Below are positions 36,330 to 46,518 of a stretch of DNA of 64,000 nt, one piece after another. Position numbers and translations under genes: made by a program. The DNA is taken from positions 124,001 to 188,000 of the forward strand of contig NZ_FNXY01000011.1 of assembly GCF_900108855.1 (NCBI RefSeq), written 5' to 3'. Numbering within the stretch: position 1 is the stretch's first letter; every line of letters begins with the position of its first letter. This DNA is from Dyadobacter koreensis. GTDB lineage: Bacteria > Bacteroidota > Bacteroidia > Cytophagales > Spirosomataceae. Under the pieces are notes generated by a model that was not told the origin of the DNA, did not search any database, and was given only the letters and a program-made list of their open reading frames with translations.

Positions 36330-39300
36330 ATGAAAAAACGACTACTGCCGGCATTTTTTGCCTTGCTGCTGGGCCTCTTTGTGTCCTTTGTTTCAAATGG
36401 TCAGCTTATCCGAATTTCCGGTAGCGTAACCGCTCAGTCCGGAGACCCGATTCCGGGTGTAAATGTATTGATCAAAGGAACCAGTTCCGGAACTACAACG
36501 GATGCTCAGGGCAAGTATGCACTGGACACACCTTCACCGGGTCAAGCTGTAATTTTCTCCGCAATCGGGTTTATTTCCCAGGAGAAAATGATCGGAAAAC
36601 AAAGCGTTATTAACATCGTTTTGCTTGAAGATACCAAAATGTTAAACGAGGTTATTGTGACCGCGCTTGGTATTAAGAGAGAGGAAAAATCGCTGGGCTT
36701 TGCTGCTCAGACAATCAGTGAAAATGCGGTGAAAGATGCCAAATCCAATAACTGGGTCAACACACTTTCCGGAAAAGTAGCGGGACTAAACATCCAGGGT
36801 GCAGGCGCGGGGCCGATGGGATCTGCGCGTATCACTTTGCGCGGTGAATCTTCTCTTAATCTGGACAATAACCAGGCTCTGATCGTGGTTGATGGTGTGC
36901 CGGTGAGCAGCAAAATCACGGGAACAGGATTTAATTCCCACCTTTCAGCAGACAGTCCGGTGGATTACGGGTCAAGTTTGTCTGATATCAATCCGGATGA
37001 TATTGAGAAGGTTACCGTGCTGAAAGGGCCAGGGGCAACGGCACTTTACGGAAGCCGCGCTGCTGGTGGTGCCATTATTATTACGACAAAGTCAGGTGTC
37101 CGTAAAGACAAAGGAATCGGCGTAACAGTTAACTCAAATTTTAGTATTGAACAGATAAACCGCTATCCGGATTACCAGTTTGAATACGGAGAAGGCCGGA
37201 CAAATAAATATTTTTCTTACCTGGATAGTGAAGATGGCCCTAACACGGCGACAACCGTTGCAGCAGGAAGAGCATGGGGACCGAAATTTGACGGTCAGTC
37301 CTATTTTCAATACAACCCTGACGCACCGGATGGAAAACCTACGGTTCGCACGCCATGGGTTCCCAACAAAGATTATATCTCAGGTTTTTTCCAGACCGGA
37401 ACTACATTTTCAAACAGCGTTTCGCTGGAAGGCGGAACAGAAAAGGGCTCGGCAAGGCTGTCTTTAACGCATATGAAAAACAAATGGATCATTCCCAACA
37501 CGGGTTTTGAACGTTTGAATGTTGCACTTTCTTTGAGTCAAAAAATTTCAGAACGACTGAAAATCAATGGGAAAGTTAACTATACCAACAAGAAAAGCGA
37601 TAACCTTCCGATGGCGGGTTACAACAACCAGTCGCTGATGTACTTTTTGATTTTGGGGACAGCGCCGAATATAAAACCAGAGTGGTTTAAACCTTACTGG
37701 GTGCCGGGGAAAGAAAATATTCAGCAGAGAAATCCTTTTAATCCAACGCCGGACAATCCCTATCTGGGCATGTATGAAATGCTCAACAAAATGAACAAAC
37801 ATGGCGTGATTGGAAATATTTCGGCCGCTTATGAAATTTCAAGCAAATGGGATTTTCTCGTGCGTACCGGTCTGGATATGGCCTATGAGTTCCGCTCTCA
37901 GCAGCGTCCTTTCAGCATGACGCGTTATCCAAGAGGGATGTACCGCGAACAAAATGTGTTCAATTATGAATCCAACACGGATTTTCTTTTAAATTATAAA
38001 GACAAAATAGCTGGTCTGGTTGATATCACTGCTTCGGTAGGAGCCAACGCCATGCGCCAGTCCTATGACTTTGCAGGACTTTATGCTGATCAGCTCGCAC
38101 AGCCGGGTATCTACCAGATATCCAACAGTTTGGATCAGGCTGTGGCAGATCCTTTAAAAACAAAGAAAGCGATCAACAGTATGTATGCTGCCACGCAGTT
38201 TTCATATGATGAAAAGATATTTCTGGATGTAACTGGCCGAAATGACTGGTCGAGTACGCTGCCTTACGGGAATAATTCCTTCTTTTATCCATCGGTAAGT
38301 TCCAGTTTTTTGCTGAATGAAATCTTCAAGCTTCCAGCCGCGGTTTCCTTTGCCAAAGTGAGGGCTTCTTGGGCACAGGTTGGAAATGATACTCGGCCGT
38401 ACCAGACAGCACGGTATTATGACAGGGTATATGGCAATAGCTTCACGAATTCATCAACACTTTTTAATGCAGACTTAAAGCCTGAAATCACAGCAAGTTA
38501 TGAATTCGGTCTTGATTTGCGTTTGTTGAAAAATCTCGTAGGACTGGACTTGGCTTACTATAACAACAACAGCCGTAACCAGATTCTTGCCATACCACTT
38601 GACCCGGTTTCAGGATATTCGAATGCGCTGATCAATGCCGGACTTATCAATAGTCGTGGTGTTGAAGTAAAACTGACTGGTAAACCTGTCACAAAAAGGA
38701 ATTTCAGCTGGAACACCACACTGCTTTGGTCAAGAAACAGAAGTTTTGTGCGCGAACTTGCTTCGGGAATCACCAATCAGGTAATATATGCACATGACTC
38801 CAATGTTTCGGTTGAAGCCAGAGTGGGTGGTTTGATGGGTGATATGTATGGTCGCGGTTTTCAGCGCGCTCCTGATGGTCAGATCATTTATTCATCGGTA
38901 GGATTGCCGGCGGCACTGGATCCGACTACTAAAAAATGGGGGAATGCCTTTGCAGATTGGAAAGCGAGTATTTCCAACGAGTTTACAATCAGGAATGTAC
39001 GTGTCAGTATCCTGCTTGACGGCCAGAAAGGTGGCAGTATGTTCTCTCAGACCAACCATAAAAATAATACACTTGGGAAAACAAAAGTTACCCTGCCGGG
39101 CAGGGAAGATGGAATTGTTGGTCAGGGTGTAGTAAAACAGCCTGATGGAAGTTTCATACCTAACACCACGAAAGTCGCCGCCAGCTCATACTACGACAAT
39201 TACTACCAGATTGCAAATGCAGAAACCAATGTTTTTGACGCCTCATTCCTGAAAATCAGAGAAGCCCGGGTTGAATTTAATTTGCCTGCGGCATTGCTAA

Positions 39301-39485
39301 ACAGGATTGGTGTACGCCAGACCAGCCTGGCGCTTTTTGGAAGAGACCTTTTCAACTTCACCAAATTTCCAGGATTTGATCCCGAAGGCGGCAACCTGAA
39401 CAACGGGACACTCACGCCAGGAGTTGAACTTGCGCAGTTTCCATCCACAAGAACGATGGGTATGAACCTTACCCTTAAATTTTAA
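36330..39485 (+). CDS. SusC/RagA family TonB-linked outer membrane receptor
   Basis: The 1051-residue protein has a signal peptide (ALLLGLFVSFVSNGQ) and a CarboxypepD_reg domain (GSVTAQSGDPIPGVNVLIKG). The plug has the SusC hallmarks VTALGIKREEKSLGFAAQT, NLDNNQALIVVDGVPVSS and GPGATALYGSRAAGGAIII. The barrel ends in TRTMGMNLTLKF. It forms the gated pore beneath the SusD lid. The ligand is unknown. The two genes behind the SusD gene encode phosphodiester hydrolases, which suggests a glycerophosphodiester or a related phosphorylated ligand rather than a glycan. It is the first gene of a four-gene locus. Confidence 0.97.
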   Translation: MKKRLLPAFFALLLGLFVSFVSNGQLIRISGSVTAQSGDPIPGVNVLIKGTSSGTTTDAQGKYALDTPSPGQAVIFSAIGFISQEKMIGKQSVINIVLLEDTKMLNEVIVTALGIKREEKSLGFAAQTISENAVKDAKSNNWVNTLSGKVAGLNIQGAGAGPMGSARITLRGESSLNLDNNQALIVVDGVPVSSKITGTGFNSHLSADSPVDYGSSLSDINPDDIEKVTVLKGPGATALYGSRAAGGAIIITTKSGVRKDKGIGVTVNSNFSIEQINRYPDYQFEYGEGRTNKYFSYLDSEDGPNTATTVAAGRAWGPKFDGQSYFQYNPDAPDGKPTVRTPWVPNKDYISGFFQTGTTFSNSVSLEGGTEKGSARLSLTHMKNKWIIPNTGFERLNVALSLSQKISERLKINGKVNYTNKKSDNLPMAGYNNQSLMYFLILGTAPNIKPEWFKPYWVPGKENIQQRNPFNPTPDNPYLGMYEMLNKMNKHGVIGNISAAYEISSKWDFLVRTGLDMAYEFRSQQRPFSMTRYPRGMYREQNVFNYESNTDFLLNYKDKIAGLVDITASVGANAMRQSYDFAGLYADQLAQPGIYQISNSLDQAVADPLKTKKAINSMYAATQFSYDEKIFLDVTGRNDWSSTLPYGNNSFFYPSVSSSFLLNEIFKLPAAVSFAKVRASWAQVGNDTRPYQTARYYDRVYGNSFTNSSTLFNADLKPEITASYEFGLDLRLLKNLVGLDLAYYNNNSRNQILAIPLDPVSGYSNALINAGLINSRGVEVKLTGKPVTKRNFSWNTTLLWSRNRSFVRELASGITNQVIYAHDSNVSVEARVGGLMGDMYGRGFQRAPDGQIIYSSVGLPAALDPTTKKWGNAFADWKASISNEFTIRNVRVSILLDGQKGGSMFSQTNHKNNTLGKTKVTLPGREDGIVGQGVVKQPDGSFIPNTTKVAASSYYDNYYQIANAETNVFDASFLKIREARVEFNLPAALLNRIGVRQTSLALFGRDLFNFTKFPGFDPEGGNLNNGTLTPGVELAQFPSTRTMGMNLTLKF

Positions 39486-39496
39486 CAATCATAGAA

Positions 39497-40975
39497 ATGT
39501 TCAAAAAGATATATTTTCCGATTTTGCTGTTGGCAGGGCTGCTAATGGCCTGTAACGATGGTTTTGAAAAGCTCAATACAGATCCAAACCGTCCCAAGGA
39601 GATTACACCGGGCGTTATGCTGGGGCAGCTTCAATATAAAATCATTAACAGCACCGTAAATGCAAGCCGTAATTTTACCCATGAACTGATGCAGGTGGAT
39701 GCGCCTCGCGCAAGTGCCGGCGGAGGTGGTTTGCACCGGTATCTGGTAAACCCGGGAACTGGCGTATGGACAAATTTTTATACTTATCTAAGTGACATTC
39801 AGGATATTTATGTTATTGCAGATAAGTTAAATGAGAATAACTACAAAGCCATTTCTCTGATCTACAAAAGCTGGAGTTATTCTATTCTGACGGATCTGTA
39901 TGGGGATGTGCCTTTTTCACAGGCGACTAAGGCGCTTGAAGGAAATTTCAAACCTACGTTTGACAAACAGAAGGATATTTATATTCAAATACTGAAAGAT
40001 CTTCAAGCGGCCAACAGCCTGCTGGATGATACCAAAGCACTGACCTATGGAGGTGACATGTTATACAGTGCAAATGCGCTTTCAGGCGGGAAAAATCCGG
40101 GCATTTTAAAATGGAAAAAGTTTTGTAACTCGTTGCGCTTACGGTTATTGATGCGGGTTTTAAATAGGGATGGTGAGGTGAACGCAAAAGAACAGATCAA
40201 AGCAATTCTTGCGGATCCGGCTGCTAATCCTGTTTTTACTGCAAACAGTGATGAGGCGATTTTCAGATATCCCGGCACTTTTCCCTTTTTCAATCCATTT
40301 TATAATGCCCGTCAGGTAGACTGGCGTGATGGTAGTTATTTTACCAAATTTTTCATCGGCAAAATGAATCAGATCAATGATCCCAGAAGAGCGGTGTGGG
40401 CTACTCAGGTGAAATCCGGAACTGAAAACGTTTACCAGGGAATTGAGAGCGGTTACCCAACAACGCTGGAATATCCGGTGGGCAGTAATTCAAGTTATTC
40501 AGATGGTTTGAAGACGTTACCGCAACTGGGTGTGATGATGACTTTGGCAGAGGTTGAATTTATCAAAGCAGAGCTTGCGCTGAAAGGATTTACGACAGGA
40601 TCAACACCTGAGAAACATTATGAATCGGGTATCTCGGCATCCATGATCCAGTGGGGGGCAAGTATGCCCTCGGGTTTTACAAAACAGCCGGGCGTTCTGT
40701 ATGATGCAAATGCCGCGGCAGAAAATCAGCTTGAACAGATCATGCTGCAAAAGTACTACGCTTATTTCTTTGTCGATTACCAGTCGTGGTTTGAAAAGAG
40801 AAGGACCGGATATCCGGTTTTGCCACGTGGCGCAGGGATTCCGGCAGAAAATAAATTTCCGTCCCGTGTACCTTACCCGACTTATCTGCAATCGCTTAAT
40901 CCGGAGGCGTTGAAAACCGCAGTGACTTCTATGGGTGGTGATAACAGTGATATTAAAGTTTGGTGGGATAAATAA
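39497..40975 (+). CDS. SusD/RagB family nutrient-binding lipoprotein
   Basis: The 492-residue protein has lipobox LMAC (Cys19) and the SusD-like helical fold of the shorter subgroup (SusD-like_2). It shows FEKLNTDPNRPKEITPGVML, YKSWSYSILTDLYGDVPFSQ, KKFCNSLRLRLLMRVLN and FPSRVPYPTYLQSLNPEALK. It caps the SusC pore and binds ligand at the cell surface. It is 11 bp behind the SusC gene and 16 bp ahead of the phosphodiesterase gene. Confidence 0.96.
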   Translation: MFKKIYFPILLLAGLLMACNDGFEKLNTDPNRPKEITPGVMLGQLQYKIINSTVNASRNFTHELMQVDAPRASAGGGGLHRYLVNPGTGVWTNFYTYLSDIQDIYVIADKLNENNYKAISLIYKSWSYSILTDLYGDVPFSQATKALEGNFKPTFDKQKDIYIQILKDLQAANSLLDDTKALTYGGDMLYSANALSGGKNPGILKWKKFCNSLRLRLLMRVLNRDGEVNAKEQIKAILADPAANPVFTANSDEAIFRYPGTFPFFNPFYNARQVDWRDGSYFTKFFIGKMNQINDPRRAVWATQVKSGTENVYQGIESGYPTTLEYPVGSNSSYSDGLKTLPQLGVMMTLAEVEFIKAELALKGFTTGSTPEKHYESGISASMIQWGASMPSGFTKQPGVLYDANAAAENQLEQIMLQKYYAYFFVDYQSWFEKRRTGYPVLPRGAGIPAENKFPSRVPYPTYLQSLNPEALKTAVTSMGGDNSDIKVWWDK

Positions 40976-40991
40976 TTTTTAAAAGTTGATC

Positions 40992-41852
40992 ATGAACAGA
41001 ACGATAAACGCTACCTGGATTGTAAGTTTAATAACTTTGAATTTAATGTTATTGACAAATGTTCAGGCCCAGCAGTCAAAAATAGAAATGCCGGAACGTG
41101 GGCTATGTGCACACCGTGGTTGTATGGACACGCATCCTGAAAATACATTACCTTCTTTACAGGAGGCTGCAAGACTGGGCGCCCAAATGATTGAGTTCGA
41201 CATTCAGCTCACCAAAGACAGCGTGATGGTACTTATGCACGACGATAACGTTGAGCGGACGACCACTGGAAAAGGAAATGTTTCGGATTTGACGTATAAC
41301 TACTTACGTTCTCTTGATGCCGGTGTAAAAAAGTCTGAGAAATTTAAAGGGACACTTATTCCAACCTTTGAAGAGGCATTGGCGGTGCTGCCGCAGAATG
41401 TCTGGCTCAACTGTCATTTGAAAGGAGATCAGGCGGTTGGAAAAGCCGCAGCTGCGATGCTTAAAAAATCAGGAAGGCTGCATCAGGCATTTCTGACCTG
41501 TTCAGAAAAAGCGGGCAAAGCGGCAAAAACGCAGGTTCCCGAAGTAATGATCTGTAATGGTGAAAACAGCTACCGGAAAAATAGTGCTACATATGTTGAG
41601 GCGACGATTAAAATGAAAGCGGAATTTATCCAGCTTCTGCGTCCGCAAGCAGGCGAAGACAGGAGTGTTTTGATTAAATCGTTGAAAGATAACCATGTCA
41701 AAATTAATTTTTTCTATGCTGAAAAGGCTCAGGAGCTCGCTGATTTGTATAAGCAAGGCGTAAATTTTATTTTGGTAAACAATGTGGGTGCTTTGCTGCC
41801 GGAAACTGAAAAGCTTGGTATCAAAACCCTGAAACCGGTATATAAGAATTAA
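40992..41852 (+). CDS. secreted glycerophosphodiester phosphodiesterase
   Basis: I start at the ATG 40992; the TTG two codons earlier is less likely. The protein of 286 residues has a signal peptide (LITLNLMLLTNVQAQ). All GDPD motifs are present: CAHRGCMDTHPENTLPSL, IEFDIQLTKDSVMVLMHDD and TTTGKGNVSDLTYNYL, with the two catalytic His, Glu and Asp that bind the metal. It cleaves glycerophosphodiesters to glycerol 3-phosphate and an alcohol. The C-terminal region is shorter than in GlpQ. It is probably periplasmic and fed by the SusCD pair. Confidence 0.95.
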   Translation: MNRTINATWIVSLITLNLMLLTNVQAQQSKIEMPERGLCAHRGCMDTHPENTLPSLQEAARLGAQMIEFDIQLTKDSVMVLMHDDNVERTTTGKGNVSDLTYNYLRSLDAGVKKSEKFKGTLIPTFEEALAVLPQNVWLNCHLKGDQAVGKAAAAMLKKSGRLHQAFLTCSEKAGKAAKTQVPEVMICNGENSYRKNSATYVEATIKMKAEFIQLLRPQAGEDRSVLIKSLKDNHVKINFFYAEKAQELADLYKQGVNFILVNNVGALLPETEKLGIKTLKPVYKN

Positions 41853-41889
41853 TAATTAAATAATTACTTTTAGAAGAAACTGATCTGAA

Positions 41890-43434
41890 ATGAAGAAATA
41901 TTTTTTAAAGATATCGGTAAATTTTTGCTTCATATTTTTTGCAGCAAACCTGGTGTTTTCAGCTGCCAATGGACAGTCAGATAAACCTGCCAAAAACAAA
42001 ACGCTTATTTTCTTTTTTGATGGTTTAAGACCCGATTACATCACGGCCGAACTTATGCCGAATTTATTTGCCTTCAAGCAAAAATCTTCGGTTGGCGCTC
42101 ATCATCATAGTGTTTTCCCAACTGTTACCCGCGTTAACTCAGCCTCATACGCAACAGGTTCTTATCCTGGAACGCATGGTCTTCTGGGCAATGGGATATA
42201 CTTTCCGGCGGTCAGCTCAAAGGCTATCGGAACAACCTATGAAGATCTGATGAAAGTGCAGGCCACAGAATCCAATCAGCTGCTGACTGCTGTTTCGTTA
42301 GGAGAAGTGCTTGAATCAGCTGGTGAAAAAATGATGGTTTTCAGCTCGGGTACAACCGGTCAGGCTTTTTTGCAAAATCATAAAGTAGGCAAAGGTGCGA
42401 TAATTAATCCTGATTTAATTTTGCCCGAATCATTTAAACCCGAAGTCATAGCAGCCATTGGTGAGCTTCCTGAAAAATCTGGAAACGGCGGTTTTGCCAA
42501 ACATAGGTGGGTCACTGATGCGCTGATCAGTTTTGGTTTAAAAAATGATGGTCCGCTGGTGAGTGCTGCCTGGCTTTCTGATCCGGATGGTTCTGCTCAT
42601 AAATATGGAATTGGTTCTACACAGGCTGTTTCGGCACTGGCATTTGTAGACCAGCAGTTTGGAAGGGTACTTGATTCATTAAAAACCAGAAATCTAACTG
42701 GCAGTTTCAATATCATTATTTCAACCGACCACGGATTTGTAACCCACAAGGGCAAACAAAGCCTGAGGGAATTTTTAATAAAAGAAGGTTTGAAAAAAGA
42801 TAAAGACTCTGACGACGTGGTTTTAGCAGAAGGCGCAATTTATGTGAAAGACCATAATGAAGACAAGATCAAACAAATTGTAGCCGCACTTCACAAAGAG
42901 GAATGGGTCGGTGCTGTGTTTACCAAACCTAAGAGAAAAGATAATATGCAAGGTTGGGTTGAAGGAACGCTGTCATTTGAAGCCATTCATTATAACCATC
43001 CAAAACGATCAGGTGATATTCTGGTGGCAACCAACTGGAATGATGAGCGTAACGATAAGGGTTATGCAGGAACTGATTTATCGATGGGTGTCGCAGGTCA
43101 TGGAGGATCAAGTCCTTATGAAATCAATATAACTTTAATGGTTTTTGGCCCGGATTTTAAAAAGGGTTACACTTGCTCATTGCCAACTTCCAATATTGAT
43201 ATTACGCCAACCGTGCTGGGAATATATAATCTGCCGGTGCCATCGAATATGGACGGAAGGATAATGACGGAATTTTTAGCCAAAACCACAAAGCCTGCTG
43301 GTAAGTTTAAGCAGGATCAAATAAAAACAGCAGTAAAATATCCCTGGGGCACTTACAAACTTTCTGCTGATATGTCTTTAATGGATCAGTACAGGTATTT
43401 TAATTTCAGTAAGGTAGAGAGAATTAATAAATGA
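41890..43434 (+). CDS. secreted alkaline-phosphatase-fold phosphodiesterase / nucleotide pyrophosphatase-like enzyme
   Basis: The 514-residue protein has a signal peptide ending near ANGQSDK. The type I phosphodiesterase fold follows: LIFFFDGLRPDYIT (metal-binding Asp), HSVFPTVTRVNSASYATGSY (nucleophile Thr), SDPDGSAHKYG, IIISTDHGFVTHKG (metal-binding Asp and His) and GVAGHGGSSPYE (His). This matches ectonucleotide pyrophosphatase, phosphonoacetate hydrolase and phospholipase C-like relatives. The partner GDPD and SusCD suggest degradation of phospholipid or nucleotide-type diesters. It is last in the locus, with a strong terminator behind it. Confidence 0.9.
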   Translation: MKKYFLKISVNFCFIFFAANLVFSAANGQSDKPAKNKTLIFFFDGLRPDYITAELMPNLFAFKQKSSVGAHHHSVFPTVTRVNSASYATGSYPGTHGLLGNGIYFPAVSSKAIGTTYEDLMKVQATESNQLLTAVSLGEVLESAGEKMMVFSSGTTGQAFLQNHKVGKGAIINPDLILPESFKPEVIAAIGELPEKSGNGGFAKHRWVTDALISFGLKNDGPLVSAAWLSDPDGSAHKYGIGSTQAVSALAFVDQQFGRVLDSLKTRNLTGSFNIIISTDHGFVTHKGKQSLREFLIKEGLKKDKDSDDVVLAEGAIYVKDHNEDKIKQIVAALHKEEWVGAVFTKPKRKDNMQGWVEGTLSFEAIHYNHPKRSGDILVATNWNDERNDKGYAGTDLSMGVAGHGGSSPYEINITLMVFGPDFKKGYTCSLPTSNIDITPTVLGIYNLPVPSNMDGRIMTEFLAKTTKPAGKFKQDQIKTAVKYPWGTYKLSADMSLMDQYRYFNFSKVERINK

Positions 43435-43444
43435 TTGGTAGAAT

Positions 43445-43490
43445 AAAAGGTTTTCAGCTGACTTCTTCATAAGTCAGCTGAAAACCTTTT
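43445..43490 (+). terminator. terminator of the SusCD-phosphodiesterase locus
   Basis: AAAAGGTTTTCAGCTGACT pairs with its exact inverse AGTCAGCTGAAAACCTTTT around an 8-nt loop. It is a 19-bp stem starting 11 bp after the last stop codon. Confidence 0.85.
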
Positions 43491-43598
43491 ACAGTGGTGC
43501 AAATTGCAAAAATATAACCCAGGAGACACGTCTTATTAAAGCAAAAATCTCAGATTTGAACATCAAAAACGAAAATTAAGGGCGCCAAGAAATATAAT

Positions 43599-44053
43599 GT
43601 GAAAATTAATGTGATACCTATTCAGTCCAATATATTAAATTCAGAATATTTGATAAATAAAAGTGCCGATTCAATTATAGCTAAGTATTTATATTCTGAT
43701 GGATTTTTAAAATTATACTAAATGTTATTGAACTCAATAAAAATCTGATGTCATTAATTAAGTCAGGGGATTTATCATTTGATAGTTTTTATCTGGATAA
43801 TAAAGAAGACCTACAAAGAACTTTCAGAATCGAAATTAAAGAGCTATCAAAAGTGCTTTCTGTGGAGAACGGAATTTACCTGCCATCTACCTCATTTGGT
43901 AAGATAATGCAAGCATCAAAGCCTAATTATACCTTAGCATATGGAAGGCAAAAATCAGAAGTAAACTATATATTTTCATTGATTGGTTATGGTAACCTAA
44001 TTTCTTGTCTGATATTAGATACAAGCAGTATTGTAATTGAAGAATTTAGTTGA
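43599..44053 (+). pseudogene. unknown small protein, probably frameshifted
   Basis: The first part in one frame reads from GTG 43599 through SEYLINKSADSIIAKYLYSD to TAA at 43719. The second part continues one frame over, LNVIELNKNLMSLIKSGDLS and DNKEDLQRTFRIEIKELS, to 44053. A single-base slip in the tract ggatttttaaaatt (near 43710) would join them into about 150 residues. The sequence is AT-rich and has no signal peptide. ATG 43748 could start a shorter intact protein of 101 residues. I do not recognise a family. Confidence 0.4.
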
Positions 44054-44443
44054 AAACAGGGTCCAGAAGTGAATAACCAGTCTCAAAAAACGGAGGAAAG
44101 TAAAAAACGATGTTAATTACGATCAATGCTGTAAGACGATAGAAGCCTCGATTAACAAAATGAACGTTTAAAGACACTTTTTGAACGTCGCCCGACGAGC
44201 TGCCGCTGGTAAATAAGCTACCTTTGGTCTCAGGTTTGTAAAACAGGAGAAGCAAAGAATTTTTGATGAAGCTTTCCATGCATGATGATCACTGATGGAA
44301 AAGAATATAGGTAAGCCTTTCCCGTCCTATAGCAGGCATGATTCTTTAAAATGATTTGCCATACAGTCGGAAAAACAGGGATTTGAAACGCACATACCTT
44401 CATTGCTGGCAAAAAATAAAACCATTATTAAACAGGACAATAC
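44054..44443. other. gene-free stretch
   Basis: I see short open frames on both strands with poor composition and no family signature. Nothing here is supported as a gene. The ribosome site of the epimerase gene lies at its end. Confidence 0.3.
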
Positions 44444-45346
44444 ATGACTAAAAAGCGAATATTTTTTACCGGGGGATCGGGAAAAGCAGGAAGGCACGTT
44501 ATACCATATCTGCTTGACCAAGGACATAGCGTAATGAATGTAGATATGGTGGCCTTGGACTATCCTGGGGTAAATAATCTAATAGCTGATATAGCCGATT
44601 CGGGGCAAATGTTTAATGCCATGACTTCATATGCAGGTTTAAGTGACTTGGAAACTGGTAATGGCGTACAACCCTTTGATGCTGTTGTACATTTTGCCGC
44701 TGTGCCCAGGATCCTGATCAAACCTGATAATGAAACTTTTCGGGTTAACACCATAGGTACATACAATGTGATTGAAGCAGCTGTTAAGCTTGGGATTAAA
44801 AAGATTATTATTGCTTCTTCAGAGACTACCTATGGTATCTGTTTTTCAGACGGTAAAACCAACCCAAATGTGCTGCCTTTGGAGGAGGATTATGATGTTG
44901 ACCCCATGGATAGCTATGGATTATCGAAGGTTGTGAATGAGAAAACGGCACGCAGCTTCCAGCGGCGGTCAGGCTATGATATTTATGCCCTTCGTATAGG
45001 CAATGTGATTGAGCCTCACGAATACGCTGAACTGTTTCCGCATTATTTTAAAAATCCCGAAGTGCGTCGCAGAAATGCGTTCTGTTATATTGATGCCCGA
45101 GATCTGGGACAGATCGTAGATTTATGTTTGAAAAAAGATGACCTTGGTTATCAGGTTTTTAATGCCGGAAACGATCATAACGGTGCGATCATCCCCAGTA
45201 TGGAATTGGCTGAGCGTTTTTTTCCTGGTGTGCCTATTACACGTGAATTGGAAGAACATGAAGCATTGTTTTCAAATCGCAAGATCCGTGAAGTTTTGGG
45301 ATTCAGAGAACAACATAACTGGCAGAAATATGTGAAATTAGAATGA
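44444..45346 (+). CDS. NAD-dependent epimerase/dehydratase
   Basis: The 300-residue protein is an extended short-chain dehydrogenase. It has a Rossmann loop FTGGSGKAGRHVIPYL (glycine-rich, close to GxxGxxG), VVHFAAVPRIL, ASSETTYG with the catalytic Ser/Thr, and YGLSKVVNEK with the catalytic Tyr and Lys. It acts on nucleotide sugars or related polyols. The C-terminal part lacks a domain that would identify the substrate. It stands alone between decayed sequences and may be carried by accessory DNA. Confidence 0.9.
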   Translation: MTKKRIFFTGGSGKAGRHVIPYLLDQGHSVMNVDMVALDYPGVNNLIADIADSGQMFNAMTSYAGLSDLETGNGVQPFDAVVHFAAVPRILIKPDNETFRVNTIGTYNVIEAAVKLGIKKIIIASSETTYGICFSDGKTNPNVLPLEEDYDVDPMDSYGLSKVVNEKTARSFQRRSGYDIYALRIGNVIEPHEYAELFPHYFKNPEVRRRNAFCYIDARDLGQIVDLCLKKDDLGYQVFNAGNDHNGAIIPSMELAERFFPGVPITRELEEHEALFSNRKIREVLGFREQHNWQKYVKLE

Positions 45347-45627
45347 TTAAATCATAAGTATTACAGAAGTAAGCAGCCATTTATAAGACCTGGATTTAGG
45401 TAGAATAACATACAGGAAGCATTTGAGCTTTGGCTGTCCTTCTATTACATGCTCCTTAGCAGCGAATTCAATGCATCTTCATTCTCAATAAGGGAGTTTT
45501 TGTAGGCAGGAAAACATTTTAAGACCGGTAAGACAATTACTCTTAAAACGTCTGTAAATCGAACCGACGAAACGGCTGCTTTTCCGTTTCGTTAATATTC
45601 TTTTAGAGGTCATTGACAGACGACAGG
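45347..45627. other. gene-free stretch with a short inverted repeat
   Basis: No gene is seen. The only structure is CGAAACGG and CCGTTTCG around 45567-45592, an 8-bp perfect inverted repeat that may end the epimerase transcript or mark an old element border. Confidence 0.3.
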
Positions 45628-45768
45628 ATGGAAACTTTTAGCTTTGCTGCCACCGCAATGGCAGCCACCGCTGTGATTGAAATCCTTGAAAATAAAAAGA
45701 TTGCCATTAACGGATCTGATTTGTCGGGATATGGATTTATTTCATTTAATCCTGCAAAAAATGTATGA
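45628..45768 (+). pseudogene. 46-codon frame, possibly the C-terminal remnant of an enzyme
   Basis: The frame reads METFSFAATAMAATAVIEIL, then ENKKIAINGSDLSGYGFISF. Its composition is protein-like (an Ala-rich helix, then Gly-rich strand), suggesting the tail of a larger enzyme, perhaps a dehydrogenase-like one. No upstream part is present in any frame. Its stop overlaps the next ATG (ATGA), a remnant of operon-style coupling. Confidence 0.4.
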
Positions 45769-46171
45769 AAAAAATCATTTATGCGTTAATCTTACCGCTG
45801 GTTGCGGTAAGCGGCTAGTCTTTGCAGATCGTGAAATTAAAAATTAAGCTTCTAAAAGGTCGACCTCAAAGCCACTCTCTGCTGATGAAAGAAAAGCTGC
45901 ATGGAAAAAATGGGAAGCGTCTCCGGAAGGTAAAGAAGTGTATGACGATGAAGCTAAAATAAGGAAGCATATAAGTGCTTTTAGCAATATGGAGGCTGTT
46001 GTAACCTCTCTTTCTATTCCGCCAGGCTCACGATTAGGATTCGGAGTCATGGGCAGAATCAATGGTGACGATTATATTCTTAGTTTTGGGTCGGCAAAGT
46101 CTGACAGGATTTTTTTGAACTTTAACAATGAATTTAGGCATTTACATAGCCTAAAAGTTAACGACAAATAA
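45765..46171 (+). pseudogene. broken gene for a small secreted protein
   Basis: It opens with a good signal peptide (MKKIIYALILPLVAVSG) followed directly by TAG at 45816-45818. Further on, a different frame gives PLSADERKAAWKKWEASPEG, YDDEAKIRKHISAFSNMEAV and IPPGSRLGFGVMGRINGDDY. A stop and at least one frameshift separate the two parts. The complete product would be about 130 residues with a Gly-rich end. The family is not recognised. Confidence 0.5.
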
Positions 46172-46518
46172 TAATAAGAAGCCATAGTGTATCGCACGCG
46201 CCCAAGTATTTATATCCAATAATATCTGGCGACCATGTTGAACAAGAAATTAAGATAAATTATAAACGTGCCCCTCGCAAAGGCGGTTGCTATTTAAATT
46301 GTCAAATACATATATGGTTTATTCTTAAAGGTGGATTTTTACCTCCTGTGGACAAAACCAAACAGAAGATAAAGAATATTATCAAGTTCGAAACCAAAGA
46401 CGTATCCGCTTTCAGATGGATTGACACCAGATATGAGTTTACTGATCTTATCGGTAAGAGCCTGATCATACAAAACAGCTTGCCAAAAGGTGGAATTGTA
46501 CATAGAACCCAATATTGA
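46162..46518 (+). pseudogene. open frame without a start codon, unknown gene fragment
   Basis: About 110 codons are open and protein-like: YLYPIISGDHVEQEIKINYK, FILKGGFLPPVDKTKQKIKN, IIKFETKDVSAFRWIDTRYE. No ATG or plausible GTG/TTG with a ribosome site lies in frame. It is probably the C-terminal part of a gene whose start was deleted. The remaining 240 bp up to the esterase gene hold no gene that I can support. Confidence 0.4.

Noticed and set aside
44046-44279. Minus-strand 77-residue frame
   Set aside because: It has no convincing start, no family signature, and lies in decayed sequence; it may be chance.
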